Assembly: GCA_016928095.1 (NCBI GenBank)
Contig: JAFGLL010000088.1
Location: forward strand, 1-32,247
Reading direction: 5' to 3'
From: Thermoplasmatota archaeon
GTDB taxonomy: Archaea; Thermoplasmatota; Penumbrarchaeia; Penumbrarchaeales; Penumbrarchaeaceae
Length of the DNA stretch: 32,247 bases
This document shows, one piece after another, positions 8,249 through 17,428 of this stretch; position 1 is the first letter of the stretch; each line of letters opens with the position of its first letter. Under the pieces are notes generated by a model. That model was not told the DNA's origin and ran no database searches. It worked only from the letters and a program-made list of their open reading frames with translations. The translations under genes were made by a program, and so were the position numbers.

Positions 8249-10165
8249 TCACTTCAACCTGATGGTCTCGAGGTTCATCGGCGTAGTGGTATACACTCCG
8301 TACTTCCGATGCAGGGATGATGCAAAATCCATCTCCTTGGCCTCGTCGCCGTGATGGAGGATGATCTTGTCGGGTTTGGGGTCCATGGTGGAGATGTAGT
8401 TGATCAGCTGTTTGCGGTCCGAGTGGCCGGAGAAACCGTCTATTGTCTCGTTGGATGCCTTCAATGATATTGCAGTGGGCCTCCCCTTCTCTGACACTAT
8501 GAGCTCGGTAAGGCCTTTCTGTATCTTCCTTCCGAGCGTCCCTTCGGCCTGATATCCAACGAACACGAGCGTGTTCTTCGGGTCGTTCCCCCAGTACTTC
8601 AGATATTCCATTACAGGCCCTCCGTTGAGCATACCGGAGGTTGCGAGTACGACGCAAGGGTCCGGATCGTGGATCACCTTATCCCTCATATCCCTTGAAT
8701 CCACCTTGTTGAAGAAATCGGAAAGGAACGGGTTCTCGTTGCGTTGGAAGATCTGGGTCCTCAGCTGGTTGTTCAGGTACTCCGGATATGCTGTATGGAT
8801 CGCCGTGGCCTCCCAGATCATACCATCCAGATAGATCGGGCATTTCGGGACCTGCCCCATCTTCATCTGTTTTTCCAGCACGATCATGACCTCCTGGGAG
8901 CGCCCCACCGCGAAAACAGGGATAAGTACCTTTCCTCCCCTTGACAGTGTTCTCTTCATGATCCCCCTGAGCTCCACTGCAGCTTCCTTGCGGGTCGGCT
9001 GGAAATCGTGTTTCCCGCCGTAGGTCGACTCTATCACAAGCGCCTCGAGCCTCGGGAACTTGTTGGTGGCAGAGTTGAAGAGCCATGTCCTCTCGAACTT
9101 GATGTCCCCCGAATACGCTATGTTGTAGAGCCCGTCACCGATGTGGAAATGAGTGGACGCTGACCCCAGGATATGTCCGGCGTTGTGAAGTGTCAACCTG
9201 ATGTCCGGAGCGATATCCGTTGTCTCATTGTACTTGATGGGAATGCAGTGGAGTATCTCGTCCTGTACATGTTTTGATTCGTATGGAGGCCTCTTACCCT
9301 CGGCAACGGCCACCTTGATGTAGTCCAGCTGCAGGAGGGCCATCATGTCCCTTGTCGGCAGAGTGCAGTAGATGGGGCCGTCATAGTTGTATTTGTACAT
9401 CAGCGGCACGAGACCGGAATGGTCCAGATGGGCATGGGTGATCACAATGGCATCGATGGATTCGAAGGGTTGAACCTCCGAGATCTGAAGATAGGGCGAG
9501 GGTTTGTCGTGGGATCCAACGTTCACTCCGATATCGATGAGCACCTTCGAGTTACGGGTCGTGAGCATGTGGCAGGACCTGCCCACCTCACGGTATCCTC
9601 CAAGGGAGGTGGTCCTCACCCAGTTCTCATCGTCGGGAATGTCCCGAAATATCCTTCTCCCAACCCTTTTAAGGAAGTCCTTGCGCTTCTCCGTCACTTC
9701 GGATTCCTTCAGGAACTGGCGGATATCCTTGACGCTCTTCGATTCGATCGGGGGGGTCCTGACCACCTGCGGGGCCCAACCGGTCCGTTTCTTGATATCA
9801 TTGAGGTTCGATCCGTGCTTGCCTATTGCCAGACCGGGGGATAGAGCCTCGATGGTGACCTCATTGGAGTCGTGGTTGAATGCAACATCCGTGACCTTCG
9901 CTTCCTCGGGGATGATATCCCTGATGATATTGCTTGCCTCGTTCACATCCTTTACTAGGGAGGTATGGGGTCGTATCGCCACTCTCCTCTTCAACCCCTG
10001 GGCAAGTCGCCTGACAAGGTTCGAATCGTAAACGAACTCGTCCATGTTCCTGGTCTGGATCACCACCACAGGTCCCTCGAATTCCACGCCAGTGATCTCG
10101 ATGTCCTTGGGGATTATCTCCTCTATATCGGTCTTTATCCGTTTCATCAGCGCTTCATATGTCAT
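8249..10165 (-). CDS. fttA: transcription termination factor FttA (aCPSF1), KH plus metallo-beta-lactamase/beta-CASP ribonuclease
   Basis: FttA is the archaeal homologue of CPSF73. It cleaves nascent RNA and ends transcription. Two N-terminal KH-type domains occupy about 1-140, with the loop IGKHGSNL at 114-121. The metallo-beta-lactamase core carries HAHLDHSG (His244, His246, Asp248, His249), AGH (329-331) and SGDIKF (352-357). Beta-CASP motifs follow: ESTYGG, GHSD (His581) and HHGD (604-607). All metal ligands appear intact and the 638-residue length is usual. The ATG at 10165 has GGAGG 9 nt upstream. A weak TATA-like element lies at 10253-10265. Proximity of the proteasome beta gene to this gene is common in euryarchaea. 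Confidence 0.96.
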   Translation of the reverse strand: MTYEALMKRIKTDIEEIIPKDIEITGVEFEGPVVVIQTRNMDEFVYDSNLVRRLAQGLKRRVAIRPHTSLVKDVNEASNIIRDIIPEEAKVTDVAFNHDSNEVTIEALSPGLAIGKHGSNLNDIKKRTGWAPQVVRTPPIESKSVKDIRQFLKESEVTEKRKDFLKRVGRRIFRDIPDDENWVRTTSLGGYREVGRSCHMLTTRNSKVLIDIGVNVGSHDKPSPYLQISEVQPFESIDAIVITHAHLDHSGLVPLMYKYNYDGPIYCTLPTRDMMALLQLDYIKVAVAEGKRPPYESKHVQDEILHCIPIKYNETTDIAPDIRLTLHNAGHILGSASTHFHIGDGLYNIAYSGDIKFERTWLFNSATNKFPRLEALVIESTYGGKHDFQPTRKEAAVELRGIMKRTLSRGGKVLIPVFAVGRSQEVMIVLEKQMKMGQVPKCPIYLDGMIWEATAIHTAYPEYLNNQLRTQIFQRNENPFLSDFFNKVDSRDMRDKVIHDPDPCVVLATSGMLNGGPVMEYLKYWGNDPKNTLVFVGYQAEGTLGRKIQKGLTELIVSEKGRPTAISLKASNETIDGFSGHSDRKQLINYISTMDPKPDKIILHHGDEAKEMDFASSLHRKYGVYTTTPMNLETIRLK

Positions 10166-10252
10166 GAATATGCTCCTCCAGTCTCCTCACCATGTAAAAC
10201 CTGGAGATACCTTCGGGAATCCTGGTATCCAGATATGTTGAAGAAGGTAAAT

Positions 10253-10265
10253 GGAAATTATAGTC
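10253..10265 (-). promoter_or_regulatory. weak TATA-like element upstream of fttA
   Basis: The minus-strand sequence GACTATAATTTCC would give a start near 10232 and a leader of about 65 nt. The remainder of the 10166-10342 gap is A+T-rich and shows no open reading frame or strong hairpin. Confidence 0.35.
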
Positions 10266-10342
10266 AAGAAAACCATTCAAAGTCCAGTATGGCTATTTTT
10301 GGGATAATTAGAAACAAGCGATCTTCGCTGGGGTTCCATATA

Positions 10343-10984
10343 TCATTTGATATTTAATTTTTCCTTACGCTTCTCGACTTCTTTTGGGGGTACCGGGTTC
10401 CACCCTTTATCATTGATCACAACGACGTCGTAACCGTTCCCGGACGCACTGTCCCTTCTCATGGCAGCGTTCAGGGCCTTGATCGCTATATCCACCCCAT
10501 CGGAAGAGGTGAGGTCTTCCTTGAAGTTATCCTCCAGTACACCGTAGGCGTACGGTGACCCTGACCCCGTAGCACAGAACTTATCGGGTATGGAGCCTCC
10601 GGCGGCGTCAAGGGAGTAAACATGCCCACCTTCAATGTCCCACCCACCCAGAAGGAGCTGGACCCAATAAGGGTAATATCTGCTTCCGGAGAGTATGTTC
10701 GCAGTGAGGGTTGCGGCAGCCTTTATCGTCATCGGCTGGTCCCTCTTCAGGCGGAACAGCTCGGCTTCTGCCGTGATATACCTCGCAAGGCTCTGTGCAT
10801 CCCCTACGAGACCGGCAGTGGTCAGACCTATGTGCTCATCTATCATGAACAGTTTCTGTGTATCGGTATGGGCTATGAGGGTTCCCATCGTCGCCCGGTG
10901 CTCCGTAGCTAGGATGACCCCGTCCTTGCATACTATGCCGAGGGTCGTTGTTCCAGTCTTCTTCAGTTCCTGATCATTTGTCAT
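10343..10984 (-). CDS. psmB: 20S proteasome beta subunit
   Basis: This is the catalytic subunit of the archaeal 20S proteasome. The 213-residue precursor has an 11-residue propeptide ending in TG, then TTTLGIVCKDG. Thr12 becomes the N-terminal nucleophile of the mature protein. In mature numbering Glu17, Arg19 and Lys33 are present, as in Thermoplasma acidophilum. GLVGDAQ, SIDAAGGS, TGSGSPYAYG and RDSASG follow in order. The ATG at 10984 is preferred over an upstream in-frame start at 11068, because the latter lies upstream of the TATA box at 11041-11050. No alpha subunit gene is in the window. Confidence 0.96.
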   Translation of the reverse strand: MTNDQELKKTGTTTLGIVCKDGVILATEHRATMGTLIAHTDTQKLFMIDEHIGLTTAGLVGDAQSLARYITAEAELFRLKRDQPMTIKAAATLTANILSGSRYYPYWVQLLLGGWDIEGGHVYSLDAAGGSIPDKFCATGSGSPYAYGVLEDNFKEDLTSSDGVDIAIKALNAAMRRDSASGNGYDVVVINDKGWNPVPPKEVEKRKEKLNIK

Positions 10985-11040
10985 GATAGAATCACTTTCC
11001 CACACCCGGCGGGGGATGTGATTTCCAACATTCAAAAGGG

Positions 11041-11050
11041 CATATTTAAA
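11041..11050 (-). promoter_or_regulatory. TATA box for psmB
   Basis: The minus-strand sequence TTTAAATATG predicts transcription from about 11019, giving a leader of about 35 nt. AAAGTGATT lies before the ATG at 10984 as a weak ribosome-binding site. Confidence 0.6.
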
Positions 11051-11121
11051 GATGTTGACAATGGTCATGATATTGGCACCATCATCTTGTCGGCGTTAAT
11101 CATCACTTTTTTCATCGTCAG

Positions 11122-11139
11122 TATAAATCTATAAATAAG
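11122..11139 (+). promoter_or_regulatory. double TATA element upstream of the giant subtilase
   Basis: TATAAATCTATAAATAAG contains two overlapping TATA-like octamers. A start near 11155 would leave a leader of about 40 nt before the ATG at 11196. Together with 11041-11050 it forms a divergent promoter region; no gene is seen in 10985-11195. Confidence 0.6.
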
Positions 11140-11195
11140 TCCTGGTGATAGTTGGAATGTGGTATGGTACCTCCTGCACGGGATGAGCGATAACA

Positions 11196-14100
11196 ATGTA
11201 CGATCACCTTTTCCGAACAACGGCGGTTATACTGCTTCTGTTCGCTCTTTTAAGCATCCCGCAGGGTCTGGCCGACTCCTCCGGACCAGTTGCATCGGGA
11301 GATTGGGAACTGCGGGAAGTGGCACCGTTCGATTGGACAGGATGGGACGGGGATGTCGACGGGGACAGGATAGATGATCTGTTGGAAGGTGACCCTTTAG
11401 CCCTGGATGGGAACGGTGATAAGATAGGTATCAACATCCATTTCCGCTACTATCCGACACCCAACGACGTAGCAAGGGTCCAGGAGTCGCTTTCATCGCT
11501 TGGACCCGGTGCCGTATTCCACAGGGTAGGTACCTCCTCCACCGCGATATATCTCTCGATCCCCAGGACCCTTGCCCCGGACATACGATCCATTCTCCGC
11601 CAGGACATTTCCATGATAGAATACAGGCCAGTATATGTGAACTTCCTCGATGTATCGTCACCGGCAACAAGGTCCAGAGGGTCCAGCATCTACTCTCCAT
11701 TGACCGCATCCGACCTGGGGTATACCGGGAACGGAATTGTCGTGGCGGTCATCGACTCCGGTGTCGATAACACCGTCCATGAATCCTTGAGGGGAAAATA
11801 TGTCTACGGCGTAGATTTCACGGGTACTACCATCGTACAAGGGCTCGATCCTGATGACATTGACGGCCACGGGACACATGTGGCGGGTACCGTCATGGGT
11901 ACCGGGGGAAACCAGGGCATTTATCAGGGTACAGCTCCCCTGGCACAGCTGGTCGACCTTCGGTATGCAAGGGTACAGGGGGATTTCACTGGAGCTGCTG
12001 ACAGGGCTCTGGAATGGGTGTTGGAGAACCATGAGGAATACGACATCAGGGTGGTCTCATGCTCCTGGGGCTCAACGGTCTTCACTTCCGGGAAAGATAC
12101 GACCTCGCGCCTTGTTGACCAGCTTGTCGAGGACGGTGTGGTCGTCGTGGTTGCCGCAGGCAACGATGGAGGACAGGGTATGCCGAGTCCCGCGTCCGCC
12201 GATGGGGCTCTGACCGTCGGGGCGCTGAACGACAGGTCATCGATCGATAGGAACGATGACACGATCGAATACTATTCCAATTACGGGCCGCGCTCGTCGG
12301 ACGGTGACAGCGACCGGATCGACGAGCTCAAACCTGATATCGTGGCTCCGGGAAGCGATATCCATGCCCCCAAGCACAATTCCATAGCTGATTATGTGGA
12401 TATGTCCGGTACATCGATGGCGACCCCACATATATCGGGTATCGCTGCCCTGATGTTGGAAGCTGATCCCGGGCTGACCCCCGAGGCAGTGAAGCTGATC
12501 CTCCGGGACACCGCAGAGCAGATGCTTTCACCCTCCAGGACAGACCTGGACACGAAATACAATTACAGGTCTGGATGGGGAGCAGTGGATGCCTACGGTG
12601 CAGTGAAGAGGGCGGAGGACCTGATGAATTTCGAGCTTTCCGTCCCTGAGCAGGTCCAACTGAACGATGCCACGAACATCGAGCTGACAGGTCCGTTCAC
12701 AAAGACGGATCATGATACTCAGGGGGACCAGGTCATGATGGAAGTGAGGTCCCCGGGTGATTGGGGCATCCCGACCGATGTTTCGGTGGACCCTGGTTCG
12801 TCAGGAGCGACATACAGGACCCAGGGCCCGATACTGCTCGGTACTGAATGGGTATCGAGGGCCTATATCGATTACAACACTTCGACCGAGGGGTCGATGC
12901 CGAGACTTGCTCTCAAGGTGAGACCATTGGGAAGGACCGGCGAGACAAGGACCTTCAACGGTGCAGTATCGATGAACGGTATCGAGGGCACAGTCGAGGG
13001 TGTGAACTCCACGATAGTCTATGATACCTCACCACCTGACCTGTCGATCACCCCTCTTGCCGTATGGATCTCCGATAACCGTCCCGAGGGAGGGGACCGA
13101 ATAACGATAACGGCACGTGTGAACAATACGGGATCCATGGATGTCAAAGATGCTCTGGTGCGTTTCATCGACGGACCCGAGCTAACGGGGACGGTCATCG
13201 GCGAGGAGTCCATAGATGTTCAAAGCGGGGGTTTTGGAATCGCCGAGGTGATATGGGAAGCGAACCCGGGCATACATGCCATCACGGTGGTTGCGGACCC
13301 GGACGATGAGATAGACGAATCCAATGAGGACAATAATTCGGCAGAGCGGCCTGTATCTGTACTGGGGTTCAATCCCCCCCCTGTAGCCCGGCTCGAGGTC
13401 CTTCCCGCTACAGGGACCACCGGTACAAGATTCACGTTCGACGGCTCCGGGTCCACGGATACCAACATCAGGGGTGGTGCGGTGGTGTCCTACAATTACG
13501 ATTTCGGGGACGGGGTCACAACGGGATGGATCGACCTGTCCGAGGTCACTCATTTCTATTCCCGAGGTGGGACATACACCGCCAAGCTTCGTGTCAGGGA
13601 CAACGGAGGGGAGGAGAGTACCAATACCGATGAGGTGTCGGTGAATGTCACCGAGATAAGCTCGGATGAAATGGACCTTTACTTCACCGATGATATGCGC
13701 CTATCGAACGATCCGGGGCCGGCAATGCCCTTCGAGGTACCATTTGCGACCTCACCCGGTAACATCGGGACCTGGGAGACCGACAGTATCGAGAGGAGCT
13801 TGATCCTACATTCGACCGTCAGAACGTATCTGGTGCTGAGCTCGATGGACCAGAGCCAGCTCGAGATAGTTATCCGGATGGTGACCGGATCGGGTGAGGT
13901 CTCCGAAACGGCCGTTCTCGATCATCCGGGTGGCGGTGTCAACAGGACCATGGAGCTGATCTTGAGCATCGAGGAACTGGAGGTCAAGAGTGGCACCAGG
14001 ATCGCCATAGGTGTTTCCGGGGATTCGAATACCTCCGGTGTGCGATTATGGGTAGGCGAGGGAGGTTCGACGATATCATTCCTCTATTATCTGGCCATGA

Positions 14101-15575
14101 ACGAGGCCCCCATCATCGATGCGGGGGAGGACAAGGATGTCAAAGCGCAGACCAGTGTGACCTTCACGGGAACCGCTGTGGACCCCGACGGTGAGGTGGT
14201 CGAGGTACGTTGGGATGTGGACTCCGATGGTGAATGGGAGATCGCATACGGGAATGAGCTGTCCTACACATATCCGGGATATGCCTCTGAGGGGCAGTAT
14301 ACCGCCAGATTGGAGGTCATGGACGATGACGGTCTCTGGTCCATGGATACCCTCATGGTCCTTGTCAGATCTGCAGATTACAATTATCCCCCCTCGGTGA
14401 CGATAACATGCCCGGAAGGTCCCCTCAAGGGACCGGTCACGCTTAGTGGGACGGCCAGCGACGATGATGAGGTCGATATGGTGGAGGTGCGTCTGGAGGG
14501 AGAGCTTGTTTCCACCGATTGGGAGCTGGCGAGCGGAGAGGAGGAATGGACCTTCCAGATGGACACACGTGTGTACGAGAACGGCAAGTACAACGTTCAT
14601 GCCAGAGCTTTTGATGGGGATCGTTATTCTCCCACAGCAACATGCGAGATCGTTGTCCAGAATCCCAATTCCCCGCCGATGATGATCCGGGTGTCAGCAA
14701 CTCCGATACCTTTGTACATAGACGGGGAGACACCTCTGCTCCTTTCCGCCGAGGTTGACGATCCGGACCTTCCCGGGGATGAGCTGACGGTCGTTGTGGA
14801 CCTGGGCCCTCTGGGAGGCCCTTCACAGGTTTACCTGAGGGATGACGGTGAACAACCCGACCCCGTGGAGGACGATGGGGAGTACACCATCGGGTTCATC
14901 CCGTCCTTCGATACGGCTCCCGGGGTCTATGCATTGATGATAAAGGTCTTCGACAGACAGGGTTCCTTCGAACAGGACGAGGTAGAGGTCGAACTCTCCT
15001 CCGTGCTAGATCTCAAGTTCTCCATGAGCGATGATGAGGTGCTCGAGGGGCGTACCGTCCATCTGGAACTTGAAACAGGTCCACTGGTCTCGATGATCGA
15101 AGTGAGGTTCGTCTCCGAGGTGGTGAAAGATGGGGGCGAGATCGAGTTGAAGGATGACGGTGGGAACGGAGACAGGGTCGCAGGGGATTCGATATACTCG
15201 GCGGACCTTGTCATCCTTGCCCCGCCAGGAAGATACGCATATACCCTGAAGGTGATCCTAGGGAACGGAAGTGAATTGTTCAGGGAGGAGGGTTCGATCA
15301 AGGTCATCTCCAATTCAGATGAGCGGTCAGGAGGGAGTGTTGTCCTTCCCGTTGTCCTGGTGGTGCTCGGAGTGATCGTACTTGCCATCGTGGCCGTTCT
15401 ACTTGTAGTTCTCGTCGACAGGACCAGGATGAGAGAGGGGGGAGAAATATATGAGGCCATCATAGAGGAACCGCTACCTCCAATCCCGGATGAAAGGCCC
15501 TACGTCGTCGCTGAGGTCCTAGATCAGTTTTCCGTCGAGAGCCAGATGCCATCCGTAACCCACAGCTCCCATTGA
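11196..15575 (+). CDS. giant cell-surface subtilisin-like serine protease (S8) with CARDB and PKD domains
   Basis: The 1459-residue protein starts with a signal peptide (about 1-26). A propeptide-like region precedes an S8 catalytic domain with Asp187 (VIDSGVD), His225 (DGHGTH), Asn323 (AAGND) and Ser407 (SGTSMATPH), all intact. A stalk of extracellular modules follows: CARDB (about 623-720), PKD (727-818, with YDFGDG), a second PKD-like domain (968-1059), an Ig-like domain (1065-1160) and two modules with a DDG..D....D..Y pattern. A C-terminal TM helix (about 1385-1405) is followed by a short acidic, Pro-rich cytoplasmic tail. It is therefore a wall-anchored protease with the active domain outside, probably for degrading external protein or processing surface proteins. 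Its last 57 nt overlap the convergent YdjM-like gene. Confidence 0.93.
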   Translation: MYDHLFRTTAVILLLFALLSIPQGLADSSGPVASGDWELREVAPFDWTGWDGDVDGDRIDDLLEGDPLALDGNGDKIGINIHFRYYPTPNDVARVQESLSSLGPGAVFHRVGTSSTAIYLSIPRTLAPDIRSILRQDISMIEYRPVYVNFLDVSSPATRSRGSSIYSPLTASDLGYTGNGIVVAVIDSGVDNTVHESLRGKYVYGVDFTGTTIVQGLDPDDIDGHGTHVAGTVMGTGGNQGIYQGTAPLAQLVDLRYARVQGDFTGAADRALEWVLENHEEYDIRVVSCSWGSTVFTSGKDTTSRLVDQLVEDGVVVVVAAGNDGGQGMPSPASADGALTVGALNDRSSIDRNDDTIEYYSNYGPRSSDGDSDRIDELKPDIVAPGSDIHAPKHNSIADYVDMSGTSMATPHISGIAALMLEADPGLTPEAVKLILRDTAEQMLSPSRTDLDTKYNYRSGWGAVDAYGAVKRAEDLMNFELSVPEQVQLNDATNIELTGPFTKTDHDTQGDQVMMEVRSPGDWGIPTDVSVDPGSSGATYRTQGPILLGTEWVSRAYIDYNTSTEGSMPRLALKVRPLGRTGETRTFNGAVSMNGIEGTVEGVNSTIVYDTSPPDLSITPLAVWISDNRPEGGDRITITARVNNTGSMDVKDALVRFIDGPELTGTVIGEESIDVQSGGFGIAEVIWEANPGIHAITVVADPDDEIDESNEDNNSAERPVSVLGFNPPPVARLEVLPATGTTGTRFTFDGSGSTDTNIRGGAVVSYNYDFGDGVTTGWIDLSEVTHFYSRGGTYTAKLRVRDNGGEESTNTDEVSVNVTEISSDEMDLYFTDDMRLSNDPGPAMPFEVPFATSPGNIGTWETDSIERSLILHSTVRTYLVLSSMDQSQLEIVIRMVTGSGEVSETAVLDHPGGGVNRTMELILSIEELEVKSGTRIAIGVSGDSNTSGVRLWVGEGGSTISFLYYLAMNEAPIIDAGEDKDVKAQTSVTFTGTAVDPDGEVVEVRWDVDSDGEWEIAYGNELSYTYPGYASEGQYTARLEVMDDDGLWSMDTLMVLVRSADYNYPPSVTITCPEGPLKGPVTLSGTASDDDEVDMVEVRLEGELVSTDWELASGEEEWTFQMDTRVYENGKYNVHARAFDGDRYSPTATCEIVVQNPNSPPMMIRVSATPIPLYIDGETPLLLSAEVDDPDLPGDELTVVVDLGPLGGPSQVYLRDDGEQPDPVEDDGEYTIGFIPSFDTAPGVYALMIKVFDRQGSFEQDEVEVELSSVLDLKFSMSDDEVLEGRTVHLELETGPLVSMIEVRFVSEVVKDGGEIELKDDGGNGDRVAGDSIYSADLVILAPPGRYAYTLKVILGNGSELFREEGSIKVISNSDERSGGSVVLPVVLVVLGVIVLAIVAVLLVVLVDRTRMREGGEIYEAIIEEPLPPIPDERPYVVAEVLDQFSVESQMPSVTHSSH

Positions 15576-16061
15576 CCCGATCATGAGGGACTGGTCCAGT
15601 GCGACGGATGCCGTGTAGAAGACATAAGCACCCCAGGCGGCCCCGAATATCAATCCGGTCCGGTTGCTGTGCCAGATCCCCCTGTGCTTTTTTGGTACTG
15701 CAAGCAGAAGGTAACCCAAAGCGGTCCCGGAAAGGAATATGAAGGACCCTGCCCCCCGGATGAACGCCATCGCCTCGGGTGCGCCTCCTGATCCGAACGA
15801 CCCGATCAGAGGAGGGAGGAAAAGGAGAGCCCCGACCGCAGGTCCGATCATCCAGCGGACCCTCCCTCTCCCGTCGATGTCCGGCAGCACCGAGCCCAAG
15901 AGCAGGGATCCACCTCCGAGGAGCAGCATTATCCCGAAGAACGCCATCGTTCCAAGAAGATCATTTAATGACCCACCCTGACCGCTCCCCAGCATTTGTG
16001 CTGACAATATGATCACGAAAGCCATCAGTCCGAAGCTAAGATGGACCTCCCATCGCGGCAT
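15519..16061 (-). CDS. YdjM-like (DUF457) membrane-bound putative metal-dependent hydrolase
   Basis: The 180-residue integral membrane protein matches the YdjM/DUF457 family (PF04307), predicted inner-membrane metal-dependent hydrolases. Probable metal ligands are His7 in the N-terminal EVHLSFG, Asp61 and Asp63 in LPDIDG, His126 and His131 in KKHRGIWHS, and His172 near the C-terminus. About five TM helices are visible. The substrate is unknown; bacterial relatives are linked to phospholipid or stress functions. It has its own TATA box just upstream (16089-16100) and lies downstream of carS on the same strand. Its 3' end is antisense to the subtilase tail. Confidence 0.75.
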   Translation of the reverse strand: MPRWEVHLSFGLMAFVIILSAQMLGSGQGGSLNDLLGTMAFFGIMLLLGGGSLLLGSVLPDIDGRGRVRWMIGPAVGALLFLPPLIGSFGSGGAPEAMAFIRGAGSFIFLSGTALGYLLLAVPKKHRGIWHSNRTGLIFGAAWGAYVFYTASVALDQSLMIGSMGAVGYGWHLALDGKLI

Positions 16062-16088
16062 GCCATCCCCTGTTAAATATCAACATTA

Positions 16089-16100
16089 TCATATTTATCA
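16089..16100 (-). promoter_or_regulatory. TATA box for the YdjM-like gene
   Basis: The minus-strand sequence TGATAAATATGA predicts a transcript beginning near 16068, only a few nucleotides before the ATG at 16061, so the message is probably leaderless. Confidence 0.55.
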
Positions 16101-16132
16101 ATATCCTGATGGATATCGACGGACATTACGGG

Positions 16133-16723
16133 TCACCAAGGTTCCTTCTTCACACCTATCCAGTACCCGATCCAGTTGGCAACCGTATGTGCGAGGAACG
16201 CAACGGCCAGGAAGAGAAGGGATGCTATCCATGCATTCTCTGCTATGAAGGTGTCATACCACCACGGATAGAAGGGCAATATGAAAATGATGGTCCCGAT
16301 GATATAGTCCCACTGGTCCAGAAGAGGCGTCTTCTTACCCCTCGGTCTGTTCAATGCACGCTTGATGAAGCTCCCGAGCATGTCCCCGAAGAGAGAACCG
16401 ATCGGCAGCAATATCAACAATAAAAGGTTGATCGGGAAAGGTCCCCAGAGGGAGTCTTCGATGCTGGAGACACCGGTGATATGCAGTACCAGGAAAAGGG
16501 AAATGCCCAGGAGGGCCGCACCGGATACACCTCCGAACAACCCCCTCCAGGTCTTGCCGTCCCCGAGATATCTGCGCCCATCCTTGCGTGCTTTGCCGAA
16601 GTCCACCGGCATCCCACCACCGAAGAAGGGAGCGAAGGTGTTAGCGGTCATTGCGGGAAGGAGGGTCACAACGACCCTCATCAGGTCCATTAGAACGGAC
16701 CCTGCGGACAGTGCATCCGGCAT
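16133..16723 (-). CDS. carS: CDP-archaeol synthase (CDP-2,3-bis-O-geranylgeranyl-sn-glycerol synthase)
   Basis: CarS activates unsaturated archaetidic acid with CTP, a step toward archaeal polar lipids. The 196-residue product has about five TM helices and the family block ANTFAPFFGGG (27-37) followed by PVDFGKARKDGRRYLGDGKT (39-58), then a basic cytoplasmic stretch FIKRALNRPRGKKTPLLDQW. It is close to the usual length. The TATA box at 16745-16754 lies about 27 nt before the ATG, so the message is likely leaderless. Together with HMG-CoA reductase it marks the window as archaeal. Confidence 0.95.
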   Translation of the reverse strand: MPDALSAGSVLMDLMRVVVTLLPAMTANTFAPFFGGGMPVDFGKARKDGRRYLGDGKTWRGLFGGVSGAALLGISLFLVLHITGVSSIEDSLWGPFPINLLLLILLPIGSLFGDMLGSFIKRALNRPRGKKTPLLDQWDYIIGTIIFILPFYPWWYDTFIAENAWIASLLFLAVAFLAHTVANWIGYWIGVKKEPW

Positions 16724-16744
16724 CGTTCCATTAATCGAAGTATA

Positions 16745-16754
16745 CCTTATAACC
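16745..16754 (-). promoter_or_regulatory. TATA box for carS
   Basis: The minus-strand sequence GGTTATAAGG is centred about 27 nt upstream of the carS ATG (16723), which predicts a leaderless transcript. Confidence 0.6.
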
Positions 16755-16802
16755 TTTCTTCATACGCCGCGATCATCGAACATCCAGCGTGTACAAGGCA
16801 AA

Positions 16803-16812
16803 CATTTTAAAG
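16803..16812 (+). promoter_or_regulatory. TATA-like element for the two-TM protein / subtilase operon
   Basis: CATTTTAAAG is centred about 30 nt before the ATG at 16838, consistent with a leaderless message. It is the only evident promoter for the two genes that follow. Confidence 0.5.
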
Positions 16813-16837
16813 ACAGGTATCCTTAACGTGGTCTAAC

Positions 16838-17380
16838 ATGGCTGCACCCGTGAAGTACACTCCGGTCCAGGGGTTTCCATCTACCCGGAACAGAAGGGGT
16901 ATACCGACAGTTCCCATTCTGGTGATGGCGATCTACCTGGTATATCTCGGTGTGTTCATTGTCGCACCCAAGTTCGTGTCCAGACTGGACGAGGAACTGG
17001 GATCCATGTTCCCGCCCCTGTGGAGACTCGTCGGAGCTGTTGTACTCTTCATAGTATTCGCCATCGTACTGGTCGTGAACCTGATGACCCGATCCACACC
17101 GGAGCCACCAGTTCAACAGAGGATCCAGGTAACGAAGGCTGCAAATGTGCCTCCGCTACCTCAGGGCCCCCCCAGGTTCAAACCCGTGGTGACCGATAAG
17201 CAGCCCGTGAAGACACCCAAGCCTGCAGGCACCGGGGTGAATATCCCTGCCCGATCACAGGTCATCGTATATCCTCAGGAGGTGGAGGGCGGCATCTTCG
17301 GGGACACCTATATCGGGATCGGGACAAACAAGGTCCTGAAGCTGAGATCGCTTGTGGTGGAGCCAGAGTATCTCGCATGA
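16838..17380 (+). CDS. unrecognised two-TM membrane protein with Pro-rich tail
   Basis: I do not recognise a family. The 180-residue product has TM helices at about 26-44 and 62-82 separated by a short acidic loop. A long Pro/Gln/Lys-rich segment (88-135) follows, then a compact C-terminal stretch with QVIVYPQEVEGG and IGTNKVLKL that could form a small beta domain. The tail contains PPRFKPV (Phe114-Val117 core), which recurs at the C-terminus of the next gene's product as PKFKPV. It ends about 48 nt before the downstream subtilase, so the two are almost certainly cotranscribed. It could be a partner or scaffold of that protease. Confidence 0.7.
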   Translation: MAAPVKYTPVQGFPSTRNRRGIPTVPILVMAIYLVYLGVFIVAPKFVSRLDEELGSMFPPLWRLVGAVVLFIVFAIVLVVNLMTRSTPEPPVQQRIQVTKAANVPPLPQGPPRFKPVVTDKQPVKTPKPAGTGVNIPARSQVIVYPQEVEGGIFGDTYIGIGTNKVLKLRSLVVEPEYLA

Positions 17381-17428
17381 TATCTTATGGTGGTCGATGT
17401 GATCGGATCTGAGAAGGAGAGTATGCCC

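Noticed and set aside
8214-9086. Long open frames antisense or out of frame to fttA
   Set aside because: They share codon-phase shadows of the fttA gene, have no promoters or ribosome-binding sites, and encode low-complexity, Arg/Gly-rich sequence.
10985-11068. Upstream extension of the proteasome beta subunit to a start at 11068
   Set aside because: The extension begins upstream of the TATA box at 11041-11050 and adds 28 residues unlike known propeptides. The ATG at 10984 gives a normal short propeptide.
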